Shown: positions 44,163 through 57,612 of the stretch, piece by piece
How the letters are laid out: every line of letters starts with the position of its first letter
Position numbering within the stretch: position 1 is the stretch's first letter
From: Megascapheus bottae
Lineage: Eukaryota; Chordata; Mammalia; Rodentia; Geomyidae
DNA: 64,000 nt
Assembly (NCBI GenBank): GCA_024803745.1
Contig: JANJXV010000190.1
Coordinates: 997,501-1,061,500 of the forward strand
Direction of reading: 5' to 3'
Position numbers and translations under genes: made by a program
Notes under the pieces: generated by a model
Seen by the model: only the letters and a program-made list of their open reading frames with translations
Told to the model about the DNA's origin: nothing
Database searches by the model: none

Positions 44163-45917
44163 GTGAATGGAGCCTTGGGAGAGAATTGGGAGGATTGCTG
44201 GTGAAAGATGCTTTCTCTGCATGATGTTGAAAATGCCCTGAAATCGGGTATTGCTGAGATCATTGTACAACTATACAAGTATACCAAGAGCTACAGCATT
44301 TTAAATGTATTGTACATGAGGATCCGTGCATCTGTTTCCAAAACTTGAGTCTCTTGAAAATAGTTTATTTTCTTGTGGTCTCACCAAGATCTTTGTGAAA
44401 GAGAAATGGACTTAATGGAATCTTTTGAAGGCTTTGTAATTTCCTATGAGAATCTACTCGCATTACAGTCCCTTGGTCACAGGATTTATGTCTGCCTGTG
44501 TTGGGTCATTTGTGTTTTCTCCCCACCTGTGGGGAGTTCTTAGCCAGAGGGGGGATTTTCTTTTTCTTTTTGTAAACTATGGCAACATTTCTGTAAAATT
44601 TATAGGAGCTCAATAGGGATTCTTAACGGATCAGAGATACTGTCTTTGTGTCCTGAGAGTCCTCACATCTTAACTTTTTATTATGTCTTTAACTAGAAAC
44701 AAAATTCTAGTTAATATCAAAGGCTCTTTTAAAAACTCTGCCCACATACTGTAATTAATCATCAGTTTGATCTATCATATAACATTCGGTCTCTGCTGTT
44801 GCATAGGGGAAAGGGGGACCACTGTCACTGTGAACAGCCACTCAGCAGGACAGGAATTAACAGAAGGAGTTGGAGTAGACAACAGTCTCCATGATGGAAT
44901 TTTCTTTTTTTCCAGTTAGGATACTCAGCACTGCCTTTCCTAATGGAGTTTTAATTCATGAGATTATTTAGAACATGAAAAGGTGTCATTTTAGGCTTAA
45001 AAAAAGTTTCCTGCATTTTCTACCCCTTGACATGTTCTGTTTGCTATTACATGCACTTGCTGCCTGAATAGCCTGCTTGTCACACGGGCTTTGCTACGTG
45101 CAGGGCCTGGGAGTCTGAAGCAGGTGTCGTGAGGACCCAGCTGGGCCTCCATCTGCGCCCCGCCCGCAGGTTCAGCGGCGTCTCAGTGGGAAGCTTTCTT
45201 TTTCCATTTGTGCAGGGGTGAGTCCTCGCAAGTCCTGCGTCCAGCCCACACTGGGCCAGCCGTGGGGTTCATCACCCCCCCTGGCTTCACACCCACTGCA
45301 CAGGGAACATGCTTGTCGGGGTGTAGGGGGGGGCTGGGAGCAGGGGCGGAGAGGGCAGAGTCCAAGGGAGATCTGCAGGGCTTCATGGAGCCTCGGCAGC
45401 AGAACACAGGGAAAACAGCCGCAGTGAAGACCTCATCAGACAGCGTCTCGAGGGCTGGGGGCTGGGGGGGACACCAGGACTGCTGGGGGTGCTGGCGTCA
45501 GGGCCCTGGCCCACAGGCGGGGTGGGAAGCTTGGCTGGGACTTGTGAGAGAGATGGGGTATGACCCGTGGAGGCCGGGACGTCGACCAGGGCTGAGGTCC
45601 GGGGCTCACGTTTCTAGGTCTTCTTTTCAGGAGGCTTCCTGACCCCAAAGCCTGACCACCCCATCACTGCTCCCCAGAATGCATCTCCACACAGCATATC
45701 TGTCACTCCAGTCTGAGTTCCATCCTTCAACTATCTTAAAAAAACACGAGGTCATTTTATGATACTAGGAAAACGAAACCCCACACTGATCCCAGCTGGA
45801 AAACGTTTTGTAGACACTGTATTCATCTTCATGAAGCAGAAAGCTGACCTGCAGGGCCTTTCCAAGGAGGGCCACCTTGCATCTGTAACAAGTGGTCATG
45901 AGATTGGAAGGCTGCGC

Positions 45918-46100
45918 TGGGAGTGTGGCCTAGTGGTAGGGTGCTTCCCTAGCATGCATAAAGCCCTGGGTTCAAGTCCTCAGAATCACATACACAGAAG
46001 CCAGATGTGGTGCTGTGGCTCAGCTGGCAGGACGCTAACCTTGAGCAAGGACAAAGGCAAGGCCCTGAGTTCAAGCTCCAGGACTAGCTAAAAAGAAAAG
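45918..46100 (+). mobile_element. Dimeric tRNA-derived SINE
   Basis: gagtgtggcctagtggtagg gtgc (A box) and ctgggttcaagtcctcag (B box), then a second half ending caagctccaggactagc and an A-rich tail. Confidence 0.85.
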
Positions 46101-46129
46101 GATTGGAAGGCTGATGTAGCATTGTGTGT

Positions 46130-46328
46130 GGGGGGGGGGGCTTGAACTCAGCCTCAGTGCTGTCCCTGACCTCTTCAGCTCAAGGCTACCGTTCTGCCCT
46201 TCCTGTTTTCTATGGGTTCATTGGAGATAAGAGTTCAGGTCCTTTTGTGCCAGGCTGACTTTGAACCTTGATCCTCAGATCTCAGCCTCCTGAGTAGCTG
46301 GGATGACAGGCGTGAGCCACCACCGTGC
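46130..46328 (-). mobile_element. Composite SINE, reverse
   Basis: gggcttgaactcagcctcag, then cttgatcctcagatctcagc ctcctgagtagctgggatga caggcgtgagcc. Confidence 0.85.
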
Positions 46329-46394
46329 CTGCCTGGCTGATGCAGCAATTTCTTTCTATCTTTGTCTACCTACCCACCCACCTCTATCTTTAGT

Positions 46395-46545
46395 GGCAAT
46401 AGACTTTGAACTCAGGGCCTCTTGCTTATAGGCAAATTGATGCTTGAACCATGCCCCCAGCCCTTTTTCCTTTACTTATTTTCCAGACAAGAGCTGTGCT
46501 CTTGCCCAGGCTGGTGTCCAGGCAGCTGTGACTGCAGGTGCGTCC
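46395..46545 (-). mobile_element. Old reverse SINE remnant
   Basis: actttgaactcagggcctct tgc and a degraded 7SL-like part (cttgcccaggctggtgtcc). Heavily diverged. Confidence 0.5.
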
Positions 46546-49500
46546 CCCCTCTGGCCCAGTCCCCTTGTTCTGCCTACAACTGCTATGTGTGCTCTGATCG
46601 TCCTGCCATTCTGTCCACCGTGTGTGTGGCTTCCTCCTGTTGTCCTGCCCATCACGGAGTCACCAATCCAGTGTGGAGCTTGGTGGCTGTGGCTGGGAAG
46701 AAGCAGTATGTCCACGTTCATGCCACGCTCACCATGATTCCGTGGACAGATTTATTCTGATGTCCTGGAAATATTCCATCCATCACACGTTTTCTGTTTC
46801 TCAAGTTATTCTTTTGGAAAACTGAACCCATTGCTGTTCACATTGTAAAAAATAAAATGTTATTTTGTTAATCCTGTGGCCAGGGTGCAGAGATACGTGC
46901 TTTGTGTACCTGTCGACTCCCCTGTGTCCTCTGAAATGATGGGTTCTGACCATAGCCATGGTTTCATGGGGGCAATTGTCTGCAAGGCAGCAAGCACACA
47001 AAGCACATCCGGATTCCCAGGTTCTCCAGCAGCATCACCAATCCAGGCAGAGAAAGGGTTTCTTAATTTAAGTGTAGAAAGGGGATTGCCAGACTTCCAG
47101 AGACAAAGCCGAGTGTGGGTCACCAGGACTTGGGGTGGGGGTTGAGGATGGGGCCTGCGTGTTTAATGCGTGCACAGCCTCGGTTTGGGAGGACACAGAG
47201 GAGGCAGAAGTCGCAGGAGAGATGGATGGCAGCAGGGGCTGCTCTGCCTTGGGGAACCACCCAGGCGTCAGGGAGCCCCTGTCCTCGCCCCGGCTTCCGC
47301 ATGTGCATATGAAGTCAGAGGACAGACAGCATGGACTCGTTCATGCTGATTGGGGGAGGGAAGCCTGAGCCTCGAGTGTCCTCACCTTCACTGTGGCTTG
47401 GGTGGCATGCAGCTCCTTGCCTTCCTTTTTCATACCTGTGAATTTGCCGCTGGATGTGTGTTTAGAAACTCATCAGTGACATGAGGGAGAGCACAACCAC
47501 TGAAAATCGCTGCTTTGTTAAATCTCTGTTCCAGCGAAGCCAAGTCCAAACACCCTCTGTGGTGACCCCTGCGATGACCCCTGGGCTCCCATGGCTGCCC
47601 CTGCCACCCAGGGCTCACTGAAAGCTTACAAGGAGAGAAAACCATCTCCCATGCTGTCTTTAAGCAGTGGGGACACAGCCTGGCTCAATGAAGAGGCATC
47701 TAGATTGTCCAAAGGTAGACATGAAAGGTCTTCTGCTGAGAACCACCTCAATATGTGCAACATTTACTTCCGAATTGTATCTAGGCAATTTGTTGATGAC
47801 AATTCTGAGAATTTCACCGCAACCCAAGTGAGAGCAAGCCATAAGAATTAAAAATGATGGCACTGAAATGTGAAAACGTGGTGTTTCACTCTGGCAGAAA
47901 TAGAAGCGGCCTGGTTGCCTGCCTCCCTGTGATGAAAGCCATCAGAAGAATGCTGGCCATCTGTCCTTCGCCCCACCGAGCCTGTCTTGCTTACAGTCCT
48001 TCACTTCTGAGTGAGGCCCTCCGGGTCTGTGTCGGGAAGGACACTTGGGGTTGGGTGTGCACTTCTCCTGAGGCTCTCGGGGCCGAGTGTGGAGCCCTTG
48101 GCTTCCTGGGTGAGTCTACTCACTCCAGCTCTTAGGCAGTCAATATTGAGTCACAGCCCCCTAATTCCGCACTAAGAGGAGGACATGGGGGGCACGGCCT
48201 CCACGAGCCTCCCCTGAGCTGGACTCTGCTGCCCCCACCCCTGCAGAAGTGGTGCTCACTGGCCCACTCAGAGCCCCAACAACCCGCCACCACAGCCTTG
48301 GGCCACCAGAGCGGAAAGGCCCACACGGCACAGAGCTGTGCAGAGCTGCATCAGCTTCCACCGCCTCTTCTGTGGCTGTCCACAGGTGCAGTGGTGTAGA
48401 CCGGAGCCCTGCTATGGGGCCTGCCTTCAGATGACCCCAGCAGGTCCCCCAAGGGAGACGCCCCCCAGATCTTCTGTCTGTCCCGCAGTCCCTCGGATGG
48501 CCAGATACTGTCAGAGTGTCCATCCATGTTCTCAGGGCTGAAAGTCATGACCCTGAAGCCACAAATTTGGTGGGCCACCCCTAGGACTCCTCTGTGCTTC
48601 CTAAACCCCCATGGCCACTCTCTCCAGCATGGAAGGAGACACACTGGTACAAGAAGTCAGGAGGAAGGGGTTAGCTTTTCCTCCCCTGCCCAACTCCCGT
48701 TATGTCTGAGAATAGCTAGAGCTTTCCACAACAGTTTAGAAGTACAGATGGGTAATCAAACCTTGCCTGGATGACATGTGAGGGGTGAGGGATAAGGTCT
48801 GGGAATCTGGGAGGGTCTGGTGCCATTTCATGGAACCTTCAAGTTACGAGCCTGCCGGTGATGGGAAGGTTGGGGGTGGGGCAGGGAGACTTGACAGGAC
48901 AGCCAGCTTGCGCTGGCGCTGGCGGGGAAGTGGGCTGTCCCCTGCAGGGGACTTGATGAATAGTCCTGAGCCTCAAGCTGAGCCTGTCTGCCAGGGGAGG
49001 CCAGCCTGACTAATCCAGAGGCTCCCCCATTCTAAATGCAAAGGAAGGGACCCTTTCTACCCTTTCCTCCCCAAGGGGGAAGGATCAGGGCTCAAAGCTA
49101 GAAGACTGCAAGCTCCTCCTTATGTTTTTCTCCTCCCTTTATTTTTTTTACAGGGGACAGAAATATAGTTGGTTATTATCTCAAGTTATTGCTACAAAGA
49201 ATTTCCAAATTAAAAGATAAGCACGCCGAGGAAGCTAAGTAATTTTCATAAAAGGGGACTTAAAACAGATGTGCCCTCTTTAATCAATACACACTTGAAA
49301 AAAATGGGAGTGCATTTTTCACATAGCAGGGGAGAAATCACAACTCTGCCTTGGTCTCCAGCGACGGGTGTTGTGTGCATGGTCAGGGACAGAGAAGACA
49401 TTGCACCTCTAAGGGCTCCTCCCCTCCCCCCTCCCCCCCCCCGCAAATGCCCACTCTGAACACTAGAACTTTTGCTAAGTAGATAATTGCATGTTTTAAG

Positions 49501-49607
49501 AAATCGGTGACATCTTTACCATTCTGAATGTGTTGATGTCATACAAACCTCTGTGTCACTAAGGAGAGCCAAGGTGTTGCTTGTTGTTGGCATAACTCTT
49601 TCCTTTT

Positions 49608-49716
49608 TTTTGCAGGGGGGGCATGGGGCTTGAACTCTGGGCCTGGGTGCTGTCCCTGAGCTCTTCAGCTCAAGGATTACCTCCCTACCCTTGAGCCACA
49701 GCCTCCACTTCCCCCC
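49608..49716 (-). mobile_element. tRNA-half SINE, reverse
   Basis: gggcttgaactctgggcctg ggtgctgtccctgagctctt cagctcaaggatta, then ccttgagccacagc. Confidence 0.8.
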
Positions 49717-49914
49717 TCTTTCCTTTTGCAGGAAGTTTTGTTGTTGTTTTGTGGTTCTTCCTTCTCCCATCCCCCCATATTATCCTTTGACCATCAGCCC
49801 AAAGCACACTAACTTGGCAGTGCTTGCTGTGAAACTGTGCTGGTAGATGCAGCACTCAGCTGTTCACCTGTCATCTGTCTGCCTACACAAGCAAGAAGCA
49901 GAAGGTTCCCATCA

Positions 49915-50160
49915 TCTACCCATCTGTCCGTCCATCCATCCACCCACCCACCCCCATCTACCCATCTATCTACCTACCTACATACCCACCCGTCCATCTA
50001 GACACCCATCCAGCCACCCACCCATCTATCCACCCACCTACCCGTCCAACTCATCCACCCATCCATCCTTCCATCCATCCATCCATCCATCCATCCATCA
50101 CCCACCCATCCATTCATCAATCCATCTATTCACCCACCTACCCACCCATCCATCCATTCC
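49915..50160. repeat. (CATC/CACC)n microsatellite
   Basis: About 245 bp of imperfect tetranucleotide repeats (catccatccacccacccacc). Confidence 0.93.
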
Positions 50161-52117
50161 CCAGTGGCAGAGACACCAAAGAAGTAGAAGTGGCACAGCC
50201 TCAAATCAGAAAAGATAGGCCATAGGCCTTCAGACCAGCATCTGGGCCCTTCAAGAGACAACTATGTACACACTTGGAAAGCACAAGAATACCCAGTAAA
50301 AGCAGTTTCTGACTTTCTTGTATCCAGAGACTCTGAAATAGCCTCTCAAGTAACACACATGATTCCTCTTTCTGCTTTCCACAAATACACCTTATTTGGA
50401 AGGTCATGGAGAGTGCTAGGGATTGCCCTGCTCCAGGACTTGGCTGCAGTAGACACTCAGTACATACCTACTGCCTTTCATTGCTGCGATGTTCCTATGA
50501 TTTCTCCCTTTCCTCTCTTAATATGGAAAACAGATGGATAAATCAATCTCTACTTAGCTGCTCACTGTGAATCCATAGGGTCTTAGGCTAATAGAGACTT
50601 TCTCCCAATCTCTCATTCTCTTCTGTGAGTTTCTAGACTCTACCCTTGATCCCGCTGAAGAAACCACACTTCCAGGCAACTTGGCTTGGTTAAGGAGACT
50701 TGGTTTGATGCTGGTGTAACCTACATGAATATCTTACTGGACATCTAAACATTTATTTTCTATCCTGTTAAGATTTATCAAGAAATAGGTAGTGTGGGCA
50801 CAGGATAGCAGAGATCACAAGTGACACCTGTGTGGGTCTCACCCATGTGAGACCCGAGGCCTTCAGCTCCCACCTGCACTGGCCCCTCTCCTGGGGGCCT
50901 GGTCTGCTTTTAGACAAGGCTGGCTTTGTTCCCCCCGGGAAGTTACACTGTTTACCTATGTGGCCTTTACAAATGGGCTTGCATCGGGGTTCCAGGTAAC
51001 ATTTCTCTTTCCACCACCATCTTTCCTGTATTTTTTAAACTAAGCCATAGTCCAAACTTTCAGGTTTTGGGCATTGTTTTGAAACATCATCTATGTAATA
51101 GAGGAATTAGTGCTGTCTGTTTAAGATTTAATATGGAATAGGGTGTGAGACTCTCAGCTCTTTTTTGCCTCTGTCCTGTCAGGAGACAGCAGCAAAGGAC
51201 AGCGTGGCTGGCTTCCCAGGGAGATGGCAGTTGACTCCACTCTGTACCTGGTTCTGTACCTTTCCTCCTGTGTTTCTGGGTACAGGCAGAGCCAGGTTCT
51301 GTGACTTCCGCTTCCTGCCCTGTGGAGCTTCCTTTGGGGGCACAGGTGGACTCTGGTCTCTGTTGAGTGGTATGTTCCTCTCGGTTTATGTAGTCGGTTA
51401 TCTTTTAGAAAACTGCAATGATCAGAGGCCAATCCATAACTCAGACGAACGGAAGCCCACAATCTTCCACAGAGTGTGGCTGGGCCTGGATAAATGGTGA
51501 GTTACAGAGAGCGCTGCTGTCCATCGTGACCCCTCACCGGCGCGACCTGCAGTCCATCCAGAGTGAGACACTTCACCTGTCTACGTGAAGCTTCAAGAAA
51601 TTCGTTTATAGATCTGATTCCACCAAGACACAGGAGAGCCAGCTGTCACCAAGGCAGAGCTGCCATCCCTGATGGCACAGTACACAGCTGAGCCTGGCAT
51701 CCTTCTTGTGCTGCAGGCAGAACATGGCAGGCTCTCCAGGCAGTGGAGAGTAGGAAGAGTTTTACCTCCAGTCCTTCCATGGGTCACTTTGGTCAACTAT
51801 GAGTTATTTTCTCTTTTTTGGATTGGGGTGGTTGGATGGGGGAAGCTAGTCACCTCTGGATTCGTTAGTGTGAGTCTGAGTTTAAGTGAAGTGTTAAGAT
51901 TTCCTTTCCAGATGTGTCTGTTAGGAGAAGGGGTTGGGGATTGGGGAATTACCTTGTAGCACATTTCTGTGTTGTGGAATTGAGACCAGTAGTTACTGTC
52001 TGCCTTTGTCCAGGACCCCAGGGACATCTAAACTGAATAGATGCCAGGAATTTTCTAATGTATAAATTCAGCACAGTAAAAGATTTGCAGCAATGACTGA
52101 TAAAAGTCACCGTAGTC

Positions 52118-52352
52118 ACCGGTCACCAACAGCTCATCCTGTAATCCTAGCTACTCAGGAGCCTGAGATCTTGAGGATCATGATTCAAAGCCAGCCTGGG
52201 CAGGACAGTCTGTGAGACTCCTGTCTGCAGTAGACTACTCAAAAAAGCTGAAAGCAGTGCTGTGGCTCAAGCGGTAGAGCTCACCTTGAGCAAAAAGAAG
52301 CTCAGGAATGGAGCCTAGGCCCCGAGTTCAAGCCCCAGGACTGACACACAAA
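52118..52352 (+). mobile_element. 7SL-like/tRNA composite SINE, well preserved
   Basis: cctgtaatcctagctactca ggagcctgagatcttgagga, caaagccagcctgggcagg, then gctgtggctcaagcggtaga g and gttcaagccccaggactgac. Confidence 0.88.
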
Positions 52353-53934
52353 ATACTAAGGTCACCACAAACCCCACAGTAAAACATGTATGAATGTGGT
52401 CTCCATAGAAGTATCTCACTCTGCTGACAATACCTTTCTTGTGATGGCAGAGGATAAAATAATGAGTGAGGGGACTGACCTTGTGGCCATGTCGCAAGGG
52501 GTTTCTGGGGTTGCCCAGCTCCGTGGTGTCACCACAGATGATCCTATAACCGAGGAGATCAGAGTAGGTAATGTGTATGGTGTGGGCCTACTGGGCAAAG
52601 GTTGGTTCCCAGCTCACTCTGAACAAGACAGCACAAGAGCTCCTCACCTGTCCAGCATGGAACCTCAGGCCATGGCTGGTGTTATCCGGGAGAACCCCAG
52701 ACGGTGGCCGGGGCGTCAGAGTCGGTGGCTGAGCTTTTACAGGCATCAGGCAGCATTGGCCTGTGAGTTGTGATGTCACTGTGGTCACAGGGGTCAGTCC
52801 TGGCCTGGAACTGGCCTGGGTACAGTACGCTCCTCTCTGCCTGAGCTGTTGGTTACGTGGCTTTACAGAAAGGGGGATTGGGGAGAAAGTGAAAGGGAGG
52901 GAGGGAGGAAGAGAGAGCGAAAAAGACCACATAGTTAAGTGAATTGGCCAATTAAAGGGCTCTGGTCTACGTGTTATTGAAGGGAAAACATTTTTGTGAA
53001 GAATATTTTCCTGGTTCCACTATACTGCTTGCTTGTGTGAAGATATTTTGACCACAGTATCAGGTCGTTACTCTGCTTTGATGCACTTACCTTGTCCTGT
53101 TCAACATCACAAGAAGAATACGAGGTTCCCTTTCACCGTTGTTGAGGATAGCAATACTTGTCATGCTCTGAATAAGGAGGACATGTTTTCCCCCATAGTG
53201 TAGGGGTTTATCTTAATGGGAGTCATTGATAATTCCACAAAGACCTAAGAACAGCCATGCATTGTTCTCTGTGCTTCTCTCTGCTGTGCCCACAGCGTGA
53301 CACATCCCTGCACGTCACCTCAGGAGTGACTGGGGTACACGTGTGGGCTGTGGCTCTCCCTCCTGCCCTCAGCAGCTCACGAGGACGCAGCCCACGTGAC
53401 CTGGCAGGTTTTGCATGTGTGATGCAGGTTGTCGGGCATGTTTCCAGGTAATTTAGAGCGTCCTGCAGTCCTGTGCAGTACATGCTAACCAGTGTTAGTT
53501 CCATCGGCATTGAGTCTTGAAAGTGAAAGAAAACACTGGTATATTTCTCCTTGCACCCAGATCCGTAAACAAAGTTCAGGTCACATCCCTTTGAGCGGTC
53601 CAGTTCATTCCTTAGTCCCTCTGTAGAGACACTGTACCAGATCTTGTGAAAACTTCACATTGTGTCCATGAGGGATTGTTAAAGGCAGGAATCCTTCATG
53701 CAGCTTAAGGTTTCATATCCATTTATTTTACCCAGAAGGTTAAATGTTTTCAGTACAGTTTATGTGTAGCACAGATTGTCTTCTAATACTGACAGCCAGT
53801 CCATTTCATAACAAAGGTGTAGGTGTCACTTAATGACAACTGAAGAAGGCCGTTAGGGAACTGAGCTCTTGAGCTCCTTTTGACCTCTAGCAAGAGAGTA
53901 TTTGTGAACTTGTTTCCCTGTTTTTTCCCTCATT

Positions 53935-54134
53935 TTCAAGACTGTAAAGATGAGATGAGATACCAACAATAATAATGCATTCTGTATGGAAATGCAAAGC
54001 TGTAACCAGTGCAGAAAGGTACCTAAGATTTCAAGACTGTAAAGATGAGATGAGATACCAATAAGACACCAACAATAATAATGCATTCTGTGTGGAAATG
54101 GCAAAGCTGTAACCAGTGCAGAAAGGTACCTAAG
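53935..54134. repeat. Tandem duplication of a 95-bp segment
   Basis: ttcaagactgtaaagatgag begins at 53935 and again at 54030, and both copies run to ggtacctaagat. The second copy has about 10 extra bases (ataagacacc) and two or three substitutions. Confidence 0.9.
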
Positions 54135-54475
54135 ATCTCCATCCAAGCTGTCTTGTCCCCAAGTCTGGCCAAGGAGAGACACAAGAAAACAACTGTTCTC
54201 AGGCAAAGTCCCCCCAAAGTCATTTTGATGGACAGGTGCCCAAGCCATTTGCCGTTGGAGCAGATAGGGAGTAGGACTACAAGATGAGGCCCTGAGGACA
54301 GCTGCCCAGGATAGCCCCCACCCCCTGGATCCATCCCCCGAAGGACAGGCCTGCCACGTCCAGCACCCAGGGTCTGCCTGTTCTGTTACAGAAGTTGGTG
54401 CATCTGCCTCATGGAGCTATGGATGTGCTAGTGGCACCCTTACACAAGCACAATCGCCTTCCTTGTGTCCAGAGC

Positions 54476-54778
54476 TCTGCAAGGCAGCTCACACGTCTAA
54501 TTCCAGCTCTCAGGCAGGTAGAGATTGGAAGTATTGTGGTTCAAGGTCAGCCCTAGAAAATTAGCCAAACCCCATCTCAATAAGTTGTGTGTGTGGAGCC
54601 ACCTAGGTGAACCCAGCCACGTAGAGGTAGTGCAATCATGATGGTCCAGGCAGAAATCTGAAGAGCTTACCTGGAAAATAGCCAACACCAAAGGAACTGG
54701 AGGTGTTGCTCAAGTGGTAGAGCACCTACCTAGCAAGGGTGAGGTACTAACTTCAAATCCCAGTACTGCCAGAATCAA
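54476..54778 (+). mobile_element. SINE cluster: diverged 7SL-like half plus ID-type tRNA half
   Basis: The left part resembles the 7SL-like half (cagctctcaggcaggtagag, gtggttcaaggtcagcc). The right part is tRNA-like: ctcaagtggtagagcaccta cctagca and caaatcccagtactgcc. Confidence 0.65.
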
Positions 54779-56030
54779 AACCAGCAACAACAACTAGCCA
54801 AACACTGCAAGTATGTGGTCTCTATTTCAATTTGTAGCTACATTTAAGACGATGAAAATCATATCAACAGCACCAGAAAATTCCTAGTGGACCCCGAGAG
54901 GGGTCAATCTCCCCCTCCTGTTTAAGACTGCTTGTAAACTTGTCCCCAAGTTGTTTTTATGCCCCAATGCGTGTTAACGTCTCTGATCGAAGGCCAGAGA
55001 TGTGGCTTCAATCTAGTACTCCACTGTTGCGTGTGCCTCTGACTCTTGGTTCTGACTTCCTGACTTGCTCGCAGGCTGTGGTGCACTGTGAACGGTGGGC
55101 AGGCCCATTCAGGTGGACTTGCTGGTGGTTTACTGTTGGACCAACATGGAACTCCCATGGTCATAGATAAGCCAAGCTGTAGAAATGAGCTCAATCTGTT
55201 CAGTTCTCTGGTGAATATGTTCTGCACTAGAATAATCCACTCCATTTCCATCCCAGCCAGGCTAAGAGCCTGGCTTCACCTCTATCCCAAGGCTGCACCT
55301 TGAAATGATTTCCAACTACCAGCCCTCTGCAGTAACAGAATAGTGTCGCAAACACAAATAGTTGAGAGTGGCACATATAGAGTGTATGTGTGTGTGTGCG
55401 TGTGTGTATAAAAACAAGAACATAAAAAATCTTTTTCAGTATGACTTTTAAAAGAGATGGGAAATCTCCCCATTGGGCGAGATATTTTATTATTCATGGA
55501 GAGCTCTGGCTGGTGTGGGAGATTGGGCGTCACTGGAGAGGAGAACTCATAGATGTTTTCAACATCCACTGCCCTCATGTTCTGGTGGTGGGCGTGGGGC
55601 ACGGGATCCATTCTGTGGACAAGAGTTAGAGAGGAGACCTAAGCCAGGTTTTGCCAGTAATTGCCCCCCCCACCCCCAGATTCTGGCTCAGACAATTTTT
55701 GTATGTTCTCAGGAGACAAAAATGAGTGATCATCAAAGGCAGCAGAGCTCAGCAGGACTGTCATGAGCCTGAAGTTACAACTTAGACATGCAATAGAAAA
55801 TATCATGGGCACCTCTGCAGTGCATCGCCTGTAGTAATTAAAAACTCGATTCCCTGCTGTTTTATCATCTCATTAGCAATGGGGGCACAGAACTTTTATC
55901 CTTGTTTGTCAGGAATCAAACATTCTAGAGGAACTCTGATTATAAATTGATGAAGGTAAAGTTAAACTTTTAAATAAGAGAAGTGACTGTTCACTGTGGT
56001 TTATTTTTAAGCTGATTAAAGGGATATCTC

Positions 56031-56166
56031 CTCCCCCCCCTCTCTCTCTCTCTCTGTCTCTCTCTCCTTCTCTCTCTCTCTCCTTCTCTCTCCCTCTCTC
56101 TCCCTCTCTCTCCCTCTCTCTCCCTCTCTCTCCCTCTCTCTCCCCTCCTCCCTCCCCCTCTCTCTC
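56031..56166. repeat. (CT)n/CCCTCTCT microsatellite
   Basis: About 135 bp of pyrimidines on the plus strand, CT repeats with regular CCCTCTCT units. Confidence 0.93.
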
Positions 56167-56534
56167 CTATAACAGCAATGTCTCTGTGCAGCCCAGAGGT
56201 GTGGAGGTCATCTCCAGGGTGCTACCAGTCATACATCTTGTAAAGGTTCTCTCTTTTTGTGCGCACGTGATATGTAATAAATATCAACCCTGAACATTTC
56301 CCTAAAAGCACAGGTACAAAGTGAGCCTGACTTCTGAAGGCGTGTGATGGAGCAGAGCATCTCGAGACCCTTCATAGCCCAGGTGCACATTCTGCTCGTC
56401 TCAGTAGCTTTCCTTTACCTGAGGCGGGGGAAGTACTTATAGTCTCTTTCAGGAGCTAATTTCTCCAGTGCTGGCTTCCAGATCAGAAAGAGCCTGGATC
56501 CCAAGGACGCTGGATGCCCCAACTGAGTTTTATA

Positions 56535-56538
<4 letters not shown>

Positions 56539-56578
<40 letters not shown>

Positions 56579-56594
56579 TGTCTGTGTGTGTGTG
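56539..56594. repeat. (TG)n microsatellite
   Basis: About 27 TG units with TA and TC interruptions, adjoining a reverse SINE. Confidence 0.93.
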
Positions 56595-56672
56595 GTACTG
56601 AGAAATTAAACCCAGGGCCTCATGCGTGCTAGGTAAGTACTCTACCACTAAGCCACATTCCTTACCCCCTAG
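56594..56672 (-). mobile_element. ID-type SINE fragment, reverse
   Basis: ggtactgagaaattaaaccc agggcctcatgcgtgctagg, then ctctaccactaagccac. It directly follows a (TG)n run. Confidence 0.75.
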
Positions 56673-57442
56673 CTGAGTTTTAATCTATGCCATAGAACAA
56701 TTAGGCGGTTCCAGGCAGATGAAGGAGTGGCAGCTTGCAGGACCTGCTACATTCTTACTAAGTTCATGAATAATAGGAAGATTAGAAATACTAACTAGTA
56801 TGTATAGCAGAATCAGGATAACACATTCTGAGTCTACAAAATCTCAGCAGAGATTACATCTCTGTACTGCTCTGCTCACGTGATATACATCTGTCACCTA
56901 AAAATCATGGTGCTACATAGAATTGTGTAAAACCCACCTGGATTATGAGGAGAGAGGAATTGGGGTGTGACACTCAAAACATCATCTGTGACTGCAGAAG
57001 GCAAGGCAGACGCCTAGGAAAATGCCAGAGTGTTGGTTCACATACCGTATTGGTTAATGTGCCAGCCTTGCCACTGAGATGACACTTACCTGGAACACTC
57101 TCTGATTACCTGTAGGCCAGATCTCAGAGGACCGTGGCTTGTGATTGCTGCAGGGTGGCTGAAATGGGAAGAAGATGTCTGCAGACCTGGGGTGGCTCAC
57201 AAAAGCCAGTGAGCCAAGTGGTTGGCCCGTGTTGTGGGCGTGTCCCTGGGTGTGTGCTGTGCTCGCATCCACTGCTCGGCTCAGCTGAGTCCCCTCATGT
57301 CCACCAGCCAATCTGAGCTTTGCACTGAACTCAAGTACACAGCCTCTAAGACAGTGAGTGTGTCAGAATAAGTTTGTAGTTTTGAAACAAACCTTATGGC
57401 ATAACTGTGTAGTGTCTTGTGCTTGAGATAAAAGTATTTCAG

Positions 57443-57612
57443 GAGTGATGAAAATAGCTACCATCTGTTGGGGCTTAGTGTGCAGGCATACTACCAAGTG
57501 TTTTGTACGTTAGATCTTTTTGATCTTCATGTGTGTGAAGCAGGTGTCGTTACCCTAACACCACATTATAAGGAGGGATTTGAGAGCTTGGAGAGAGATT
57601 GGTGCAGAGAAA
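57443..57612 (+). mobile_element. MIR-type SINE remnant
   Basis: Resembles the MIR core in order: aatagctaccatctgttggg, tactaccaagtgttttgtac, ttttgatcttcatgtgtgtg. Old and diverged. Confidence 0.55.

Larger units (their letters stand above)
39449..45917. other. Intergenic region
   Basis: Contains the 28-bp x3 repeat and one SINE half. The stretch around 42.7-42.8 kb (tcagagtcccagcaggagaa) may belong to an ancient interspersed repeat, but I could not name it. No gene recognised. Confidence 0.5.
46546..53934. other. Intergenic region
   Basis: Two SINEs and a tetranucleotide repeat; the rest shows no coding signature on either strand. Confidence 0.55.

Noticed and set aside
57134..57330. Possible DNA-transposon or gene fragment around 57.1-57.3 kb
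   Set aside because: Only vague similarity from memory; no terminal repeats or coding frame seen.
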